A stretch of 64,000 nucleotides of DNA from contig JANRID010000040.1 in NCBI GenBank assembly GCA_033765305.1, positions 204,231 to 268,230 of the forward strand. The letters are read 5' to 3'. Shown one piece after another: positions 1 through 8,805 of this stretch (its first letter is position 1; each line of letters starts with the position of its first letter). Under the pieces are notes generated by a model. The model searched no databases, was not told the origin of the DNA, and worked only from the letters and a program-made list of their open reading frames with translations. Both the position numbers and the translations under genes were made by a program. Source of the stretch: RDXT01 sp033765305 (lineage in GTDB: Bacteria > Bacteroidota > Bacteroidia > J057).

Positions 1-356
1 ACCATGTTCAGGCCGCCGCCGTCCTCCTGGGTCACGCGCCAGTATTCGGAAATCGCCACCGCCACCGAAGCCAGGCCGCCGAAGCCGTTGAAGAGCGCCA
101 CCATCTCCGGCATCTGGGTCATCTCGACCTTGTACGCATAATACAGGCCGATGGCCGCGCCGATAGCGATGCAGACCAGGATCTCGGGCCAGGCGAGCAG
201 CTGCACCTGGGCCAGCGTCGCCAAGGTGGCGATCAGCATCCCGACAGCGGAAATCTGATTGCCCCGCCGGGCCTGATGGGTTGTATTCATCAGCTTGATG
301 CCCAGGATAAAGAGCACCGAAGCGGTCAGATAAGCAAACTGGGTCAGAACTTGCAT
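1..356 (-). CDS. pntB: NAD(P) transhydrogenase beta subunit, N-terminal part (runs off window)
   Basis: N-terminal 118 residues of the beta subunit of proton-translocating transhydrogenase, the inner-membrane enzyme that couples proton flow to hydride transfer from NADH to NADP+. The frame opens with ATG at 354-356 and leaves the window at the left edge. Seen directly: a first hydrophobic helix (ASVLFILGIKLM), the family motif ARRGNQISAVGM, further membrane segments, and a glycine-rich FNGFGGLASVAVA stretch. It is the last of three same-strand genes (alpha1, alpha2, beta), the usual order when the alpha subunit is split. The NADP-binding domain lies outside the window. Confidence 0.93.
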   Translation of the reverse strand, partial: MQVLTQFAYLTASVLFILGIKLMNTTHQARRGNQISAVGMLIATLATLAQVQLLAWPEILVCIAIGAAIGLYYAYKVEMTQMPEMVALFNGFGGLASVAVAISEYWRVTQEDGGGLNM

Positions 357-401
357 AACGCGGGAGTCTGGGGCCGGAGGATAAGGAAGCAGGAGGCCGG
401 A

Positions 402-692
402 TCAGGATTTCTTGCGGAACATTTTCAGCATCCGGTCGGTGACCGCATAGCCGCCGAACACGTTGATCGAGGCCAGGATGACGGCCAGCATGCCGAGGAT
501 CTTGCCCAGCGAGGCGAAGCCGGAGATGTTGCTGCTCAGCACCGCACCGACCAGCGTGATGCCGGAAATGGCGTTGGAGCCCGACATGAGCGGAGTATGC
601 AGGGTGGGGGGCACCTTGGAAATCAGCTCGAAGCCGATGAAGGTGGCCAGCACCAGGATATAGATCAGGATAATCAGCGCGTCCAGGGTCAT
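402..692 (-). CDS. pntA2: NAD(P) transhydrogenase alpha2 subunit (membrane part)
   Basis: A 96-residue membrane subunit matching the C-terminal membrane domain of PntA when that gene is split. It carries three hydrophobic helices (around residues 2-22, 33-55 and 60-80) with the conserved FIGFELISKVPPTLHTPLM and GSNAISG segments, and ends in a basic tail. ATG at 690-692 was chosen because the open frame further upstream overlaps the end of pntA1 and reads as unrelated Ser/Pro-rich sequence. It sits 37 bp after pntA1 and 45 bp before pntB, so one transcript is likely. Confidence 0.93.
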   Translation of the reverse strand: MTLDALIILIYILVLATFIGFELISKVPPTLHTPLMSGSNAISGITLVGAVLSSNISGFASLGKILGMLAVILASINVFGGYAVTDRMLKMFRKKS

Positions 693-729
693 AGGATCGG
701 AGATTGCAGGGTGGGGGAATGCGCCAGGC

Positions 730-1863
730 TCAGGCCGGCTGGAGCTTTTCGCGGGTGAAGGCATGCACCAGCTGCCCCTGGTGGGTGATGAGGCAGCCTT
801 TGACAATTTCGTCGTCCGGATTCAGGGCGAATCCTTCCTTCGTGGTCATGTGCTTGATCAGGCTGACCAGGTTGCGGGCGTAGAGCTCGCTGGCGTCGCG
901 CGCGAGCAGGGCGGGCAGGTTGCTTTCGCCGATGATGGTCACGCCGCGGTGCGCCACCGTCTGGTCGGGCACGCTCAGCTCGCAGTTGCCGCCCGATTCC
1001 ACCGCCATATCCACGATCACAGATCCGGGCTTCATCGTGGCTACCATATCCGCCGTGACGAGCACAGGCGCCTTGCGCCCCATGACGAGGGCGGTGGTGA
1101 TCACCAGATCGGCCTCCCGGATGCGCTGGCGGATCAGCTCCTGCTGTTTCTGGAGGAATTCCGCCGACACTTCCTTGGCGTAGCCGCCTTCGACCTTCAC
1201 CGCCTCGGCGCTGTCCACTTCCAGAAAGCGCCCGCCGAGCGATTCGACCTGCTCCTTGGTTTCAGGGCGCACATCGGTCACCTCCACCACTGCGCCCAGG
1301 CGCCGTGCAGTGGCGATGGCCTGCAGGCCTGCGACGCCGGCACCGAAGATCAGCACCCGCGCCGGGGTGATGGTGCCGGCAGCGGTCATCATCAGGGGGA
1401 AGATTTTCTTCAGGGCGCCGGCGCCCAGCAGCACGGCCTTGTAGCCCGCCAGGTTGGCCTGCGAGCTGAGGGCGTCCATGTTCTGCGCACGGGTGATGCG
1501 CGGCACCGCATCCATGGCCAGCGCCGAGATCCGGCGGGCTTGCAGATGCCGGACAAGATCCGGCTTGGTGTAGGCGTACAAAAAGCTGATTGCCAGCGCA
1601 TCAGCCGGCAATGCCTCCATTTCTCCGGGAAGCGGCTCGTTGACTTTGAGCAGCAGGCCCGCCTGGGGCAGGATGGCCTCGGGCGAGGCCCCGATGCTGG
1701 CGCCAGCCTGGAGGTAGGCTTCATCCGGGAATCCGGCGGCCTCGCCGGCTCCGGTTTCGACCACGACGGTATGGCCCAGCTTGACCAGCGCTTTGGCCGA
1801 GTCCGGCGTCAGCGCGACGCGCTGTTCACGGGCTTTGCGCTCTCGAATGACGGCAACTTGCAC
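730..1863 (-). CDS. pntA: NAD(P) transhydrogenase alpha1 subunit (NAD-binding)
   Basis: Cytoplasmic NAD(H)-binding subunit of the transhydrogenase, 377 residues, with the alanine dehydrogenase/PNT fold. Visible are the N-terminal VIRERKAREQRVALTP segment, the Rossmann motif FGAGVAGLQAIATARRLGA (around residues 173-191), and the mobile-loop region KAPVLVTADMVATMKPGSV. The start is GTG (1861-1863): the protein begins MQVAVIRE as expected for the family and no ATG fits better. It is first of the three-gene pnt operon. The 98 bp upstream separate it from the acyl-CoA dehydrogenase gene on the same strand; no clear promoter box was found there. Confidence 0.95.
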   Translation of the reverse strand: MQVAVIRERKAREQRVALTPDSAKALVKLGHTVVVETGAGEAAGFPDEAYLQAGASIGASPEAILPQAGLLLKVNEPLPGEMEALPADALAISFLYAYTKPDLVRHLQARRISALAMDAVPRITRAQNMDALSSQANLAGYKAVLLGAGALKKIFPLMMTAAGTITPARVLIFGAGVAGLQAIATARRLGAVVEVTDVRPETKEQVESLGGRFLEVDSAEAVKVEGGYAKEVSAEFLQKQQELIRQRIREADLVITTALVMGRKAPVLVTADMVATMKPGSVIVDMAVESGGNCELSVPDQTVAHRGVTIIGESNLPALLARDASELYARNLVSLIKHMTTKEGFALNPDDEIVKGCLITHQGQLVHAFTREKLQPA

Positions 1864-1961
1864 GTATGGTTCCGGTTAGACTTCCTGACCGGTAAATTAA
1901 TACATGAAACGCACGTCATGGCAAGCCCGGATGATAAATATCAGCGTTTGCCCTTCATTTC

Positions 1962-3140
1962 CTACCCCTGGAGCAGTCCGCGGGCGATAACGAGCTTCTG
2001 GATTTCCGAAGTTCCCTCGCCGATGGTGCACAGCTTTGCGTCGCGGTAGTGCTTTTCCACCGGAAAATCCTTGATGTAGCCGTATCCGCCGTGGATCTGC
2101 ACCGCTTCATTGGCCGCCCAGACGGCCGTCTCGCTGGCATAGTACTTGGCCATCGCCGAGGCCGTGGTCACTTCCTGCCCGGTCTGGAGCAGGTGCGCGG
2201 CGCGGAAGGTGAGCAGCTCCGCTGCCTGGATGCGCGTGGCCATATCGGCCAGCTTGAAGCTGATGCCCTGAAACTCGAAAATCGGCTTGCCGAACTGCTC
2301 CCGCTCCTGGGCGTATTTCAGGCTGGCCTCGTAAGCGGCTTTTGCAATGCCGAGCGACAGCGCCGCGATGGAAATGCGGCCCCCGTCCAGAATTTTCATC
2401 GACTGGCGGAAGCCCTGCCCCGGCTCGCCGAGCACCTGCGAGCGGTGTACGCGGCAATCCTCGAAGATCAGCTCGGCCGTCTCGCTGGCGCGCATGCCCA
2501 GCTTATTTTCTTTCTTCCCGGGCCGGAATCCGGGTGTCCCCTGTTCGATGATGAAAGCGGTGGCATTGTTGGAGCTGCGCGGCTCGCCCGTGCGGGCGAT
2601 GACCACGGCCACATGGCCGGAAATGCCGTGGGTGATGAAATTTTTCGCGCCGTTGAGCACATAATACTCGCCGTCGGGCACGGCGACGGTGCGCATGTTG
2701 GAGGCGTCGGAGCCCGTATTGGGCTCGGTGAGGCCCCAAGCGCCGATCCACTCGCCGCTGGCCAGGCGGGGCAGGTAGCGGCGCTTCTGGTCTTCGTTGC
2801 CGAACTTGAGGATGTGATTGGTGCAGAGCGAATTGTGCGCCGCGACCGAGAGGCCGATGCCGCCGCAGATTTTGCCCACCTCCAGCACTGCCGTCACATA
2901 TTCCGGATAGCCGAAGCCGCTGCCGCCGTAGGCTTCAGGCACCAGCACGCCCATCAGGCCCATTTCGCCCAGCTCGCGCATGACGTCCAGGGGAAACTCC
3001 TGCGTCTCGTCGTAGTGGGGCACGAGTGAGCGGAGGCGCTCGGCGCCGTACCGCCGGATCATGTCGGCAATGAGCCGCTGAGGCTCGCTGGGCGTAAAAT
3101 CCATGCCGGTCTGGGAAATACCGGAAGTCAGGGTGGCCAT
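1962..3140 (-). CDS. Acyl-CoA dehydrogenase
   Basis: Flavoprotein of the short/medium-chain acyl-CoA dehydrogenase family, 392 residues, oxidising an acyl-CoA thioester to the 2-enoyl-CoA and passing electrons to electron-transfer flavoprotein. Motifs seen: GAWGLTEPNTGSDASNMRT (FAD/substrate loop), LGMRASETAELIFEDCRV, the QIHGGYGYIKDFPVEKHYRDA segment, and the C-terminal GEGTSEIQ whose Glu375 is at the position of the catalytic base in this family. Start ATG at 3138-3140. Substrate class cannot be decided from sequence alone; no partner ETF or thiolase gene is adjacent. Confidence 0.94.
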   Translation of the reverse strand: MATLTSGISQTGMDFTPSEPQRLIADMIRRYGAERLRSLVPHYDETQEFPLDVMRELGEMGLMGVLVPEAYGGSGFGYPEYVTAVLEVGKICGGIGLSVAAHNSLCTNHILKFGNEDQKRRYLPRLASGEWIGAWGLTEPNTGSDASNMRTVAVPDGEYYVLNGAKNFITHGISGHVAVVIARTGEPRSSNNATAFIIEQGTPGFRPGKKENKLGMRASETAELIFEDCRVHRSQVLGEPGQGFRQSMKILDGGRISIAALSLGIAKAAYEASLKYAQEREQFGKPIFEFQGISFKLADMATRIQAAELLTFRAAHLLQTGQEVTTASAMAKYYASETAVWAANEAVQIHGGYGYIKDFPVEKHYRDAKLCTIGEGTSEIQKLVIARGLLQG

Positions 3141-3304
3141 GGCAGATAAGTCCTTTTAAGTAACCGATCCCGAATGAACACATCCGGCCGGACGGTGCGG
3201 CGGGGGTGTCGAGGTATGCAAGGACGCACGTTTTTTCCGGAAAACCGGACGCATACCTCTCTTTTCTTAACGCGGATGCCGGGGCCTTTGTTGCCTGCGC
3301 CTGC

Positions 3305-3841
3305 TCAGGTTTCGTAGGACAGCAGGCTGTGAATATCGGGCGCGATCGGCTGAAGCTTGTCGGCACCCCGGAGAAAATCGAGCGAAATGATGAAGGAGAA
3401 ACCGGCAACCGTGGCGCCGAGCTGCCGGGCCAGGGACGCCGCTGCCGCTGCTGTGCCGCCCGTCGCCAGCAGGTCATCGTGGATGATGACCCGGTCGCCG
3501 GGCTGGATCGCCTCCCGCACCGATTCGATGGTCGCCGTGCCGTATTCGAGGTCGTACGTCACCTCGACGGTTTCCGGAGGCAGTTTGCCCTTTTTGCGCA
3601 CCATCACAAATCCGGCTCCCAGGGCTACGGCAATCTGCGGCCCGAAAAGAAAGCCCCGGCTGTCGATGCCGATGACCTTGTTGATCCCCTGCTCTTCCCA
3701 GTGTGCGGCAAGTTCTTCCACGCAGTCCTGCATCAGCCCGGGATCCAGGAAAATGGGCGAAATATCCTTGAACAGGATGCCTGGGATGGGAAAATCCGGC
3801 ACTTCCCGAACGGCGGCCACCAGACGGTCTCTGAGCGTCAT
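3305..3841 (-). CDS. apt: Adenine phosphoribosyltransferase
   Basis: Purine salvage enzyme making AMP from adenine and PRPP in the cytoplasm; 178 residues, normal family length. The PRPP-binding motif VIIHDDLLATGGT (around residues 123-135), the VIGIDSRGFLFG loop and the N-terminal DFPIPGILFKDISPI adenine-contact segment are all present. ATG at 3839-3841 gives MTLRDRL; an in-frame TTG two codons earlier is less likely. A CAAAGTTA box upstream (reverse of TAACTTTG) suggests its own promoter. Confidence 0.96.
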   Translation of the reverse strand: MTLRDRLVAAVREVPDFPIPGILFKDISPIFLDPGLMQDCVEELAAHWEEQGINKVIGIDSRGFLFGPQIAVALGAGFVMVRKKGKLPPETVEVTYDLEYGTATIESVREAIQPGDRVIIHDDLLATGGTAAAAASLARQLGATVAGFSFIISLDFLRGADKLQPIAPDIHSLLSYET

Positions 3842-3875
3842 ACACAAGCAATTAGAAGCATGGCGCGAAGATACG

Positions 3876-3908
3876 CAAAGTTACCGCGCGGGGCACTGCA
3901 AAGGGCAA
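3876..3908 (-). promoter_or_regulatory. Predicted Bacteroidota-type promoter of apt
   Basis: On the minus strand TAACTTTG (3883-3876) matches the TAnnTTTG -7 consensus of Bacteroidota, with a TTG (3908-3906) 22 bases further upstream. The predicted transcript would start about 30 bases before the apt ATG. Inferred from consensus only. Confidence 0.4.
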
Positions 3909-3940
3909 GGCCCGGATGCGCTGCATCTGCATGCCCATAA

Positions 3941-3970
3941 CAAAGCGCCGGCTTCGAAGAAAGCCGGCGC
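3941..3970 (-). terminator. Rho-independent terminator after the Bax-inhibitor family gene
   Basis: Perfect 10-bp stem (gcgccggctt 3945-3954 with aagccggcgc 3961-3970) around a 6-base loop. On the minus strand it is followed by TTTGTTATG. It lies 24 bp after the stop of the gene ending at 3994, so it should end that transcript. Confidence 0.7.
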
Positions 3971-3993
3971 AGTGCAGGTATGCCATGCAGGTC

Positions 3994-4707
3994 TCAGTCC
4001 CGGCTGCCGAAGATCCGCAGCAGGAAAAGGAACAGGTTGATGAAGTCCAGGTACAGGGTCAGGGCGCCCATGAGCGCCATCTTGCGCGCGCTGTCCGATT
4101 CCGGATCGGCCGACTGGCCGATGACGAGCATCTTCTGCGTGTCGTAGGCCGTCAGGCCGGCGAAAAGCAGCACCCCGACACAGGAGATGATGTAGTCGAA
4201 GGTGGAGGAGCCGAGGAAAAAATTCACCAGCGAGGCGATGATCAGGCCTACAAGCGCCATCATGAAGATGGAGCTGAATTTGGCCAGATTAACCCGGGTC
4301 GTCAGGCCGATGAGCGCCATAGCGCCGAAGGTGCCGGCGGTAATCATAAAGACCTTGAACACAGACCCGAGCTCGAACACCACGAAGATGAAGGCCAGGC
4401 TGATGCCGTTGATGATGGAGTAGGCGGCAAAGGTGAGGCTGGCCGCCGCAAAGCTCATCCGGTGGATGCGGGCTGCCATGATGAAGACGAATACCAGCGG
4501 CGCAAACATGACGATCCACTTCATGGCGCCTGTGTAGAAGAACTGCAGCAGGGCCTCGCTCTGCGCTACATACCAGGCTGCGCCGGCGGTGATGGTCAGG
4601 CCCAGGGCCATGGTGATGAAAACCTGCCGGAGGAATACGCTCGCCTGGTCGATGGCATCGGCCCCGCGCGTGCGCGAGGCGGTGCCGGGCTGATAAGAGT
4701 TGCTCAT
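3994..4707 (-). CDS. Bax inhibitor-1/YccA family membrane protein
   Basis: A 237-residue polytopic membrane protein of the BI-1/YccA (TMBIM) family. Seven or so hydrophobic segments are visible, and the closing region GVLLFAGLTAYDTQKMLVIG plus the NLFLFLLRIFGSRD tail are typical of the family. Members have been linked to ion leak and membrane-protein quality control, but the role here cannot be assigned. ATG at 4705-4707 (MSNSYQPG) is preferred; the open frame upstream crosses a terminator hairpin and is Ala/Ser-rich non-coding translation. Flanked on both sides by terminators, so it is probably monocistronic. Confidence 0.9.
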   Translation of the reverse strand: MSNSYQPGTASRTRGADAIDQASVFLRQVFITMALGLTITAGAAWYVAQSEALLQFFYTGAMKWIVMFAPLVFVFIMAARIHRMSFAAASLTFAAYSIINGISLAFIFVVFELGSVFKVFMITAGTFGAMALIGLTTRVNLAKFSSIFMMALVGLIIASLVNFFLGSSTFDYIISCVGVLLFAGLTAYDTQKMLVIGQSADPESDSARKMALMGALTLYLDFINLFLFLLRIFGSRD

Positions 4708-4771
4708 GCTTGGAGATTCGCTTGATGAAGTCTGGTGTGGACAATATACGGATTTCCCGGAGAAAAGATGT

Positions 4772-4806
4772 GCCGCCGCTGCGGGCGCGGTGCCCGCAGC
4801 GGCGGC
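4772..4806 (-). terminator. Terminator hairpin after the TPR gene at 4827-5978
   Basis: Perfect 15-bp stem (4772-4786 with 4792-4806) around a 5-base loop, followed on the minus strand by a CATCTTTTCTCC pyrimidine stretch. Lies 20 bp past the stop of the upstream TPR gene. Confidence 0.7.
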
Positions 4807-4826
4807 ATGGGCAGAGGCGCCGGCGC

Positions 4827-5978
4827 TTACCGCGCTACGTCCACATCGTAGAAGTTCCACTCGTTGCCGGCAGTCCGGGCGCCTTCCAGCAGGTGGAAGA
4901 AGCCCATATCGTCGGCGATTTTGGGGAATTCGAGCGTCACGATCAGTACGGCATTGGCGGCAAGCTGAGTCGTCTGCGGATAGAAGGCGATGCCTTGCGC
5001 TTTGGCGAGCTTGTAGGTATAGCGCGGATTGGCATTTCGGTCCGTCAGGTAGAAGGCATCGGGGCTGCCCGGCGCGGAGATGCAGATCTCGTGCGCCTTG
5101 GGTTCGGGGTTGGCGATGCGCAGCGTGATCACAGTAGCGACCGGCGTAATCCGGACTTTCTCGATGGATACATAATTCATGGCCGAAGCGCCTACGGCAG
5201 GGCGCACATACTCTTTGCCGGATGCAGGCACCCGGCGCACGAAATCGCCGCCCCGTGCGGGGCCGCTTCCGGGCTTGCCGTAGAGATCGGTGATTTCCAG
5301 CCGGTCGGCGCGGGCACTGGCCGTTTCGGTGCGCTGCCGGCGCAGGTCCACGGGTTCAGGCACCTCCACCGGCCGCACATAGCGGCGGTCGGGCTGCTGG
5401 TAGGGCTGGCGGGCAGGCTGGCGGTAGCCGTCGTAGTCGGGCTGGGTGCCGGTGCCGGTATAGGGCTGTCCGGTGCCTGGGCGCGGCGTCTGGTAGCCGG
5501 TTTCGGCCTGGCGGCGGTTGCTGCGGGCCGTTTCCAGGGCCGGATCGAAGCTCAGCGCTTCGTTGAAGTCGTCCAGCGCTTCCTGGGCGCGGCCCTGCAT
5601 CAGGCGGCTGGCGCCGCGGTTGTTGTAGAGGACCGCGTAATTGGCCGAGTTGGGGTTGGGATCGAGGATTTTGACCCCTTCATACTCGTAGGTGCCGAGC
5701 GAGGTGCTGTTGCCGCGGCGCAGGCTCTTTTCGATTGCGCGCGTGAAGTCGCCCTCCGCACGGACATAATCGCCCAGGATGAAGTAGATGTTGCCCCGGT
5801 ACTCGTACACGCCCGGATAGTCGGGCGATTGGCGGGCGACATCGCTGAAGTACCGCAGCGCCTCTTCATAGCGGGCGGCGCGGTAGGCTTCCTCGCCCCG
5901 GCGCATGAGGTCGTCGGGCTGGGCAGATGCGGATGCGGCAGCAAGGAACAGCAGGAGAAAACCAACATTCCTGATCAT
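4827..5978 (-). CDS. Secreted TPR protein with C-terminal beta-rich domain (paralog 1)
   Basis: A 383-residue exported protein of unknown function. Residues 1-19 form a signal peptide (MIRNVGFLLLFLAAASASA); about 20-150 are TPR units (RRGEEAYRAARYEEALRYF; GNIYFILGDYVRAEGDF; NNRGASRLMQGRAQEALDDF); about 165-255 is a Pro/Gln/Tyr/Arg-rich low-complexity linker; about 265-383 is a beta-rich domain with the marks FYLTD, FFHLLEGA and EWNFYDVDV. The C-terminal domain is shared with the next gene, which also has TPRs and a linker, so the two arose by duplication. ATG at 5976-5978 was chosen because the signal peptide starts there. Probably periplasmic or surface-attached. Confidence 0.8.
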   Translation of the reverse strand: MIRNVGFLLLFLAAASASAQPDDLMRRGEEAYRAARYEEALRYFSDVARQSPDYPGVYEYRGNIYFILGDYVRAEGDFTRAIEKSLRRGNSTSLGTYEYEGVKILDPNPNSANYAVLYNNRGASRLMQGRAQEALDDFNEALSFDPALETARSNRRQAETGYQTPRPGTGQPYTGTGTQPDYDGYRQPARQPYQQPDRRYVRPVEVPEPVDLRRQRTETASARADRLEITDLYGKPGSGPARGGDFVRRVPASGKEYVRPAVGASAMNYVSIEKVRITPVATVITLRIANPEPKAHEICISAPGSPDAFYLTDRNANPRYTYKLAKAQGIAFYPQTTQLAANAVLIVTLEFPKIADDMGFFHLLEGARTAGNEWNFYDVDVAR

Positions 5979-6052
5979 GAATGCGTGTGTTTGACGGGTA
6001 GGATACGGCATGGCGCGCTGTTGAGTAACTGTAAACGGATGGGGAATATTGC

Positions 6053-7072
6053 TCAGTAGATCAGCTCTACGTCGTAAAAATTCCAGTAGCCGCTTTTCGG
6101 GGTCTGGCCTTCGAGCAGATGGAAGAAGGTAACGTCCTCGTCGAGGCGGTCGAACTCCGCGACGAACATCAGGCGTCCGCCGGGGCGCAGGGTCGTAGGC
6201 TGTTCGGGCCAGCCGGGCAGGTTGCGGATGGTGCGGAGCTTGTAGGTGCGCTTGAAGAAGCGGTCGGTCAGGTACAGGGCTCCGCTGCTGCCTACGCGGC
6301 CCAGGGCGAGCTTGAAGTCTTTGCTGCCTACGGCCTCCACGGTAAAGGTCACCTGCGTAGCGGCAGGGGTCAGCTTGATCTGCTGGATCTGCACGAAGGG
6401 ATCGCTCTGGCGCCCGCCGATCCGGAACTGCTTGTCGTTGAAGGTGTACGTCGCATTCGGGTCCTTGGCCGGCTGCACGGCAGGCTGGCTTGCGGGCCGC
6501 GAAGGCGGCTGCTGGGTGCCGGGGCTGCTGGCCGGCGGGTACGACGGCGTGTACGGGTAGGGGTCATAGGTGCCGCTGCCCGGCCGCACGGGCTGGGTGG
6601 AGGGATAATTGGACGCGTAGGGGCTCTGCTGGCGCTGCCGGGCAATTTCGAGGTTTTTGCGTGCCGACTGATTGCCCGGGTCGATCTGGAGCGCGTCGTA
6701 GAAATACGCGACCGCAGCATCGTACAGGTTCAGCTTGGCCGCTGCCACCCCCATGCTGTTGCGGATCTCGGCATTGTTGGGATGCTGGCCCGCCGCAATG
6801 GCGTAATGGTCGATCGCTTCCTGGTACGATCCCAGCTCGTAGTAGGCCTCGCCGAGGAATTCGTGCACCTGCTCATGGTCCGGGTTGAGCGATACCACCT
6901 CCTGGAATACTCCGATCGCGCCGCGGAAATCGCGGCTGTCAAACAGCGAACGGCCCTCCAGAAAGCGCTTTTCGGCCTTGAATGCCTGGATCGTGGGGTT
7001 GGGTTGCGCGAACAGCCAGATGGGAATCAGCATGCACGCAAGCGGAAGAATAGGTCTCATTCTACTTGCCAT
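6053..7072 (-). CDS. Secreted TPR protein with C-terminal beta-rich domain (paralog 2)
   Basis: 339 residues with the same plan as the downstream neighbour: signal peptide (cut likely after WLFA), three to four TPR units (RSLFDSRDFRGAIGVFQE; GEAYYELGSYQEAIDHY; GVAAAKLNLYDAAVAYFYDA), a Tyr/Pro/Ser-rich linker, and a C-terminal domain with LYLTDRFF, FFHLLEGQ and YWNFYDVEL. The gap to paralog 1 is 74 bp, so they may be co-transcribed. The start could be the ATG at 7070-7072 or the one four codons in. The function is unknown; the TPRs imply protein binding and the shared tail a common ligand or anchoring role. Confidence 0.78.
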   Translation of the reverse strand: MASRMRPILPLACMLIPIWLFAQPNPTIQAFKAEKRFLEGRSLFDSRDFRGAIGVFQEVVSLNPDHEQVHEFLGEAYYELGSYQEAIDHYAIAAGQHPNNAEIRNSMGVAAAKLNLYDAAVAYFYDALQIDPGNQSARKNLEIARQRQQSPYASNYPSTQPVRPGSGTYDPYPYTPSYPPASSPGTQQPPSRPASQPAVQPAKDPNATYTFNDKQFRIGGRQSDPFVQIQQIKLTPAATQVTFTVEAVGSKDFKLALGRVGSSGALYLTDRFFKRTYKLRTIRNLPGWPEQPTTLRPGGRLMFVAEFDRLDEDVTFFHLLEGQTPKSGYWNFYDVELIY

Positions 7073-7149
7073 TAGGTTTCATGCAAATAAAGATAGCCAA
7101 AAGTCTTTATTTCATCCGAATATACAAAAGAAAAATAAACGCTTTGCCG

Positions 7150-7181
7150 GAAAAAAAGAAAGCCGGAGGTCTCCCTCCGGC
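7150..7181 (-). terminator. Rho-independent terminator of the isocitrate dehydrogenase gene
   Basis: An 8-bp GC-rich stem (gccggagg 7162-7169 with cctccggc 7174-7181), loop of 4, followed on the minus strand by TTTCTTTTTTT. Lies about 55 bp beyond the stop of the gene ending at 7235. Confidence 0.85.
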
Positions 7182-7234
7182 CTTACAACCCACATCCAAA
7201 CTAACCCAACCTTACCAAAAATGCCGAATATGCT

Positions 7235-8716
7235 TTATTCTCCCTGTCCCAGCGAGAAGCCGCGCTCCCCGTCGAACAGGTACAGATGCTCTGTTTTGAT
7301 GATGTCCAGCCCGCGCGCGTGCAGCCGCCCGAGGAGCGCCAGCACATCGTCGTACGATACCGGGCGGTACCGGGGATTCCGGGGATCCGAAATATCTGCC
7401 TCCGTCGAAACAAACCGGCAGCGCCAGTGATCGGTCAGGAAGGTGCCGGGCACGCCGCCGGGATAGACTTTGACGCCCCGGTTGGTGATCATCTTGAGGC
7501 GCAGATGCGCCGGCGCGAGGGATTCGAGGCGCTCGCCGAGGGCTTCCGGGCTCAGATGTGCCTCGTGCAGGAAGACATCGGCACCTACCAGCTCCTTGCG
7601 GGCTGCGCGGCGCTGCGGGGCGGAGCCCAGATCGAGCTGCATGGGCCGCGCCGTGTAAGACGCAGGCTGAAACACCCTCGGCTGCTCGCCGAGCCGCGCG
7701 ATGACTTCGTCGCCGAACTCGCGGGTGCCTACCTTGCGGAAACTGGTGCCCCGCTGGAAGATGTCCTGCGTGTGGATGCCCTGCTCCAGCGTGCTCAGCC
7801 AGGCATTGGCGATCCGGTTGGCAGTGTCTGCCTGGCCCAGATGGGCCAGCATCATCACTGCCGCATTCAGGAGCCCGGAGGGGTTGGCGAGGTTTTTGCC
7901 TGCCAGATCCGGCGCGCTGCCGTGAATGGCCTCGAACATGGCGCCGTGCAGGCCGATATTGGCCGAGCCTGCCATGCCTACCGAGCCCGTCAGCTCCGCA
8001 GCAATGTCGGAGAGGATGTCGCCGTACAGATTCAGGGTTACGATCACATCGAACTGCGACGGATGGACTGCCATACGCGCCGCGCCGATGTCGATGATCA
8101 TATGGTCGGTTTCAATATCGGGATATTCCGCCGCAATCTCCCGGAACACCTGGTGAAACAGCCCATCAGTCTGCTTCATGATGTTGTCCTTCGTCATGCA
8201 GGTCACGCGGCGGCGGCCATGAATCCGGGCAAAATCGAAGGCGTAGCGCACAATCCGCTCGCAGCCGGGGCGGGTGATAAGCTTTAGGCACTGCACGACT
8301 TCGTCTGTCTGGCGGTGCTCGATGCCTGCGTACAGGTCTTCTTCGTTTTCGCGGATGATCACCAGATCCTGATCCGGGTGCTGCGTCCGCACATAGGGCG
8401 AATATGCCTTGCAGGGCCGCACATTGGCGTAGAGCCCGAGCGACTTGCGCAGGGTGACGTTGACACTTTTAAACGAGCCGCCCTGCGGCGTGGTGAGCGG
8501 GCCTTTGAGGATGACCGGATAGCCGGCAATCGTCTCCCAGGTTTCGGGTGCCACCCCCGAAGTCTCGCCGCGCTGGTACACCGCCTGGCCGAGCTCGATT
8601 TCTTTCAGATCGAGCTGCGCGCCTGCTGCTTCCAGTACGCGGAGGGTAGCATCCATAATCTCTGGACCGATCCCGTCTCCCGGCGCAACCGCCACTCTCG
8701 TTTGTAGTGCCACCAT
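7235..8716 (-). CDS. icd: NADP-type isocitrate dehydrogenase, long form with C-terminal extension
   Basis: 493 residues. The first about 330 are an isocitrate/isopropylmalate dehydrogenase: VAVAPGDGIGPEIMDA at the N-terminus, the substrate-binding region GSFKSVNVTLRKSLGLYANVRP, IIRENEEDLYAGIEH, and the metal/cofactor region LYGDILSDIAAELTGSVGMAGSANIG with HGSAPDLAGKNLANP. Residues about 375-493 are an extra domain seen in the longer isocitrate dehydrogenases of Bacteroidota, Thermus and Rickettsia (FLTDHWRCRFVS, YDDVLALLGRLHARGLDIIKTE). Acts in the TCA cycle. Coenzyme choice (NADP) is by family, not proven here. Start ATG at 8714-8716, preceded by a good promoter box and followed by a strong terminator, so monocistronic. 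Confidence 0.9.
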   Translation of the reverse strand: MVALQTRVAVAPGDGIGPEIMDATLRVLEAAGAQLDLKEIELGQAVYQRGETSGVAPETWETIAGYPVILKGPLTTPQGGSFKSVNVTLRKSLGLYANVRPCKAYSPYVRTQHPDQDLVIIRENEEDLYAGIEHRQTDEVVQCLKLITRPGCERIVRYAFDFARIHGRRRVTCMTKDNIMKQTDGLFHQVFREIAAEYPDIETDHMIIDIGAARMAVHPSQFDVIVTLNLYGDILSDIAAELTGSVGMAGSANIGLHGAMFEAIHGSAPDLAGKNLANPSGLLNAAVMMLAHLGQADTANRIANAWLSTLEQGIHTQDIFQRGTSFRKVGTREFGDEVIARLGEQPRVFQPASYTARPMQLDLGSAPQRRAARKELVGADVFLHEAHLSPEALGERLESLAPAHLRLKMITNRGVKVYPGGVPGTFLTDHWRCRFVSTEADISDPRNPRYRPVSYDDVLALLGRLHARGLDIIKTEHLYLFDGERGFSLGQGE

Positions 8717-8734
8717 GCTTGATTGTATTTATAT

Positions 8735-8765
8735 CAAAAATAGAAGTTTTACTATTATTACGCAA
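8735..8765 (-). promoter_or_regulatory. Predicted promoter of icd
   Basis: Minus-strand TATTTTTG (8742-8735) fits TAnnTTTG exactly, with TTG (8765-8763) 20 bases upstream. The region is AT-rich against a GC-rich background. The predicted leader to the ATG at 8716 is only about 12 bases. Confidence 0.5.
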
Positions 8766-8805
8766 CTGTTTCCTCCAGGTTACGGCCCCAGGCAAATTTT
8801 TTTTT

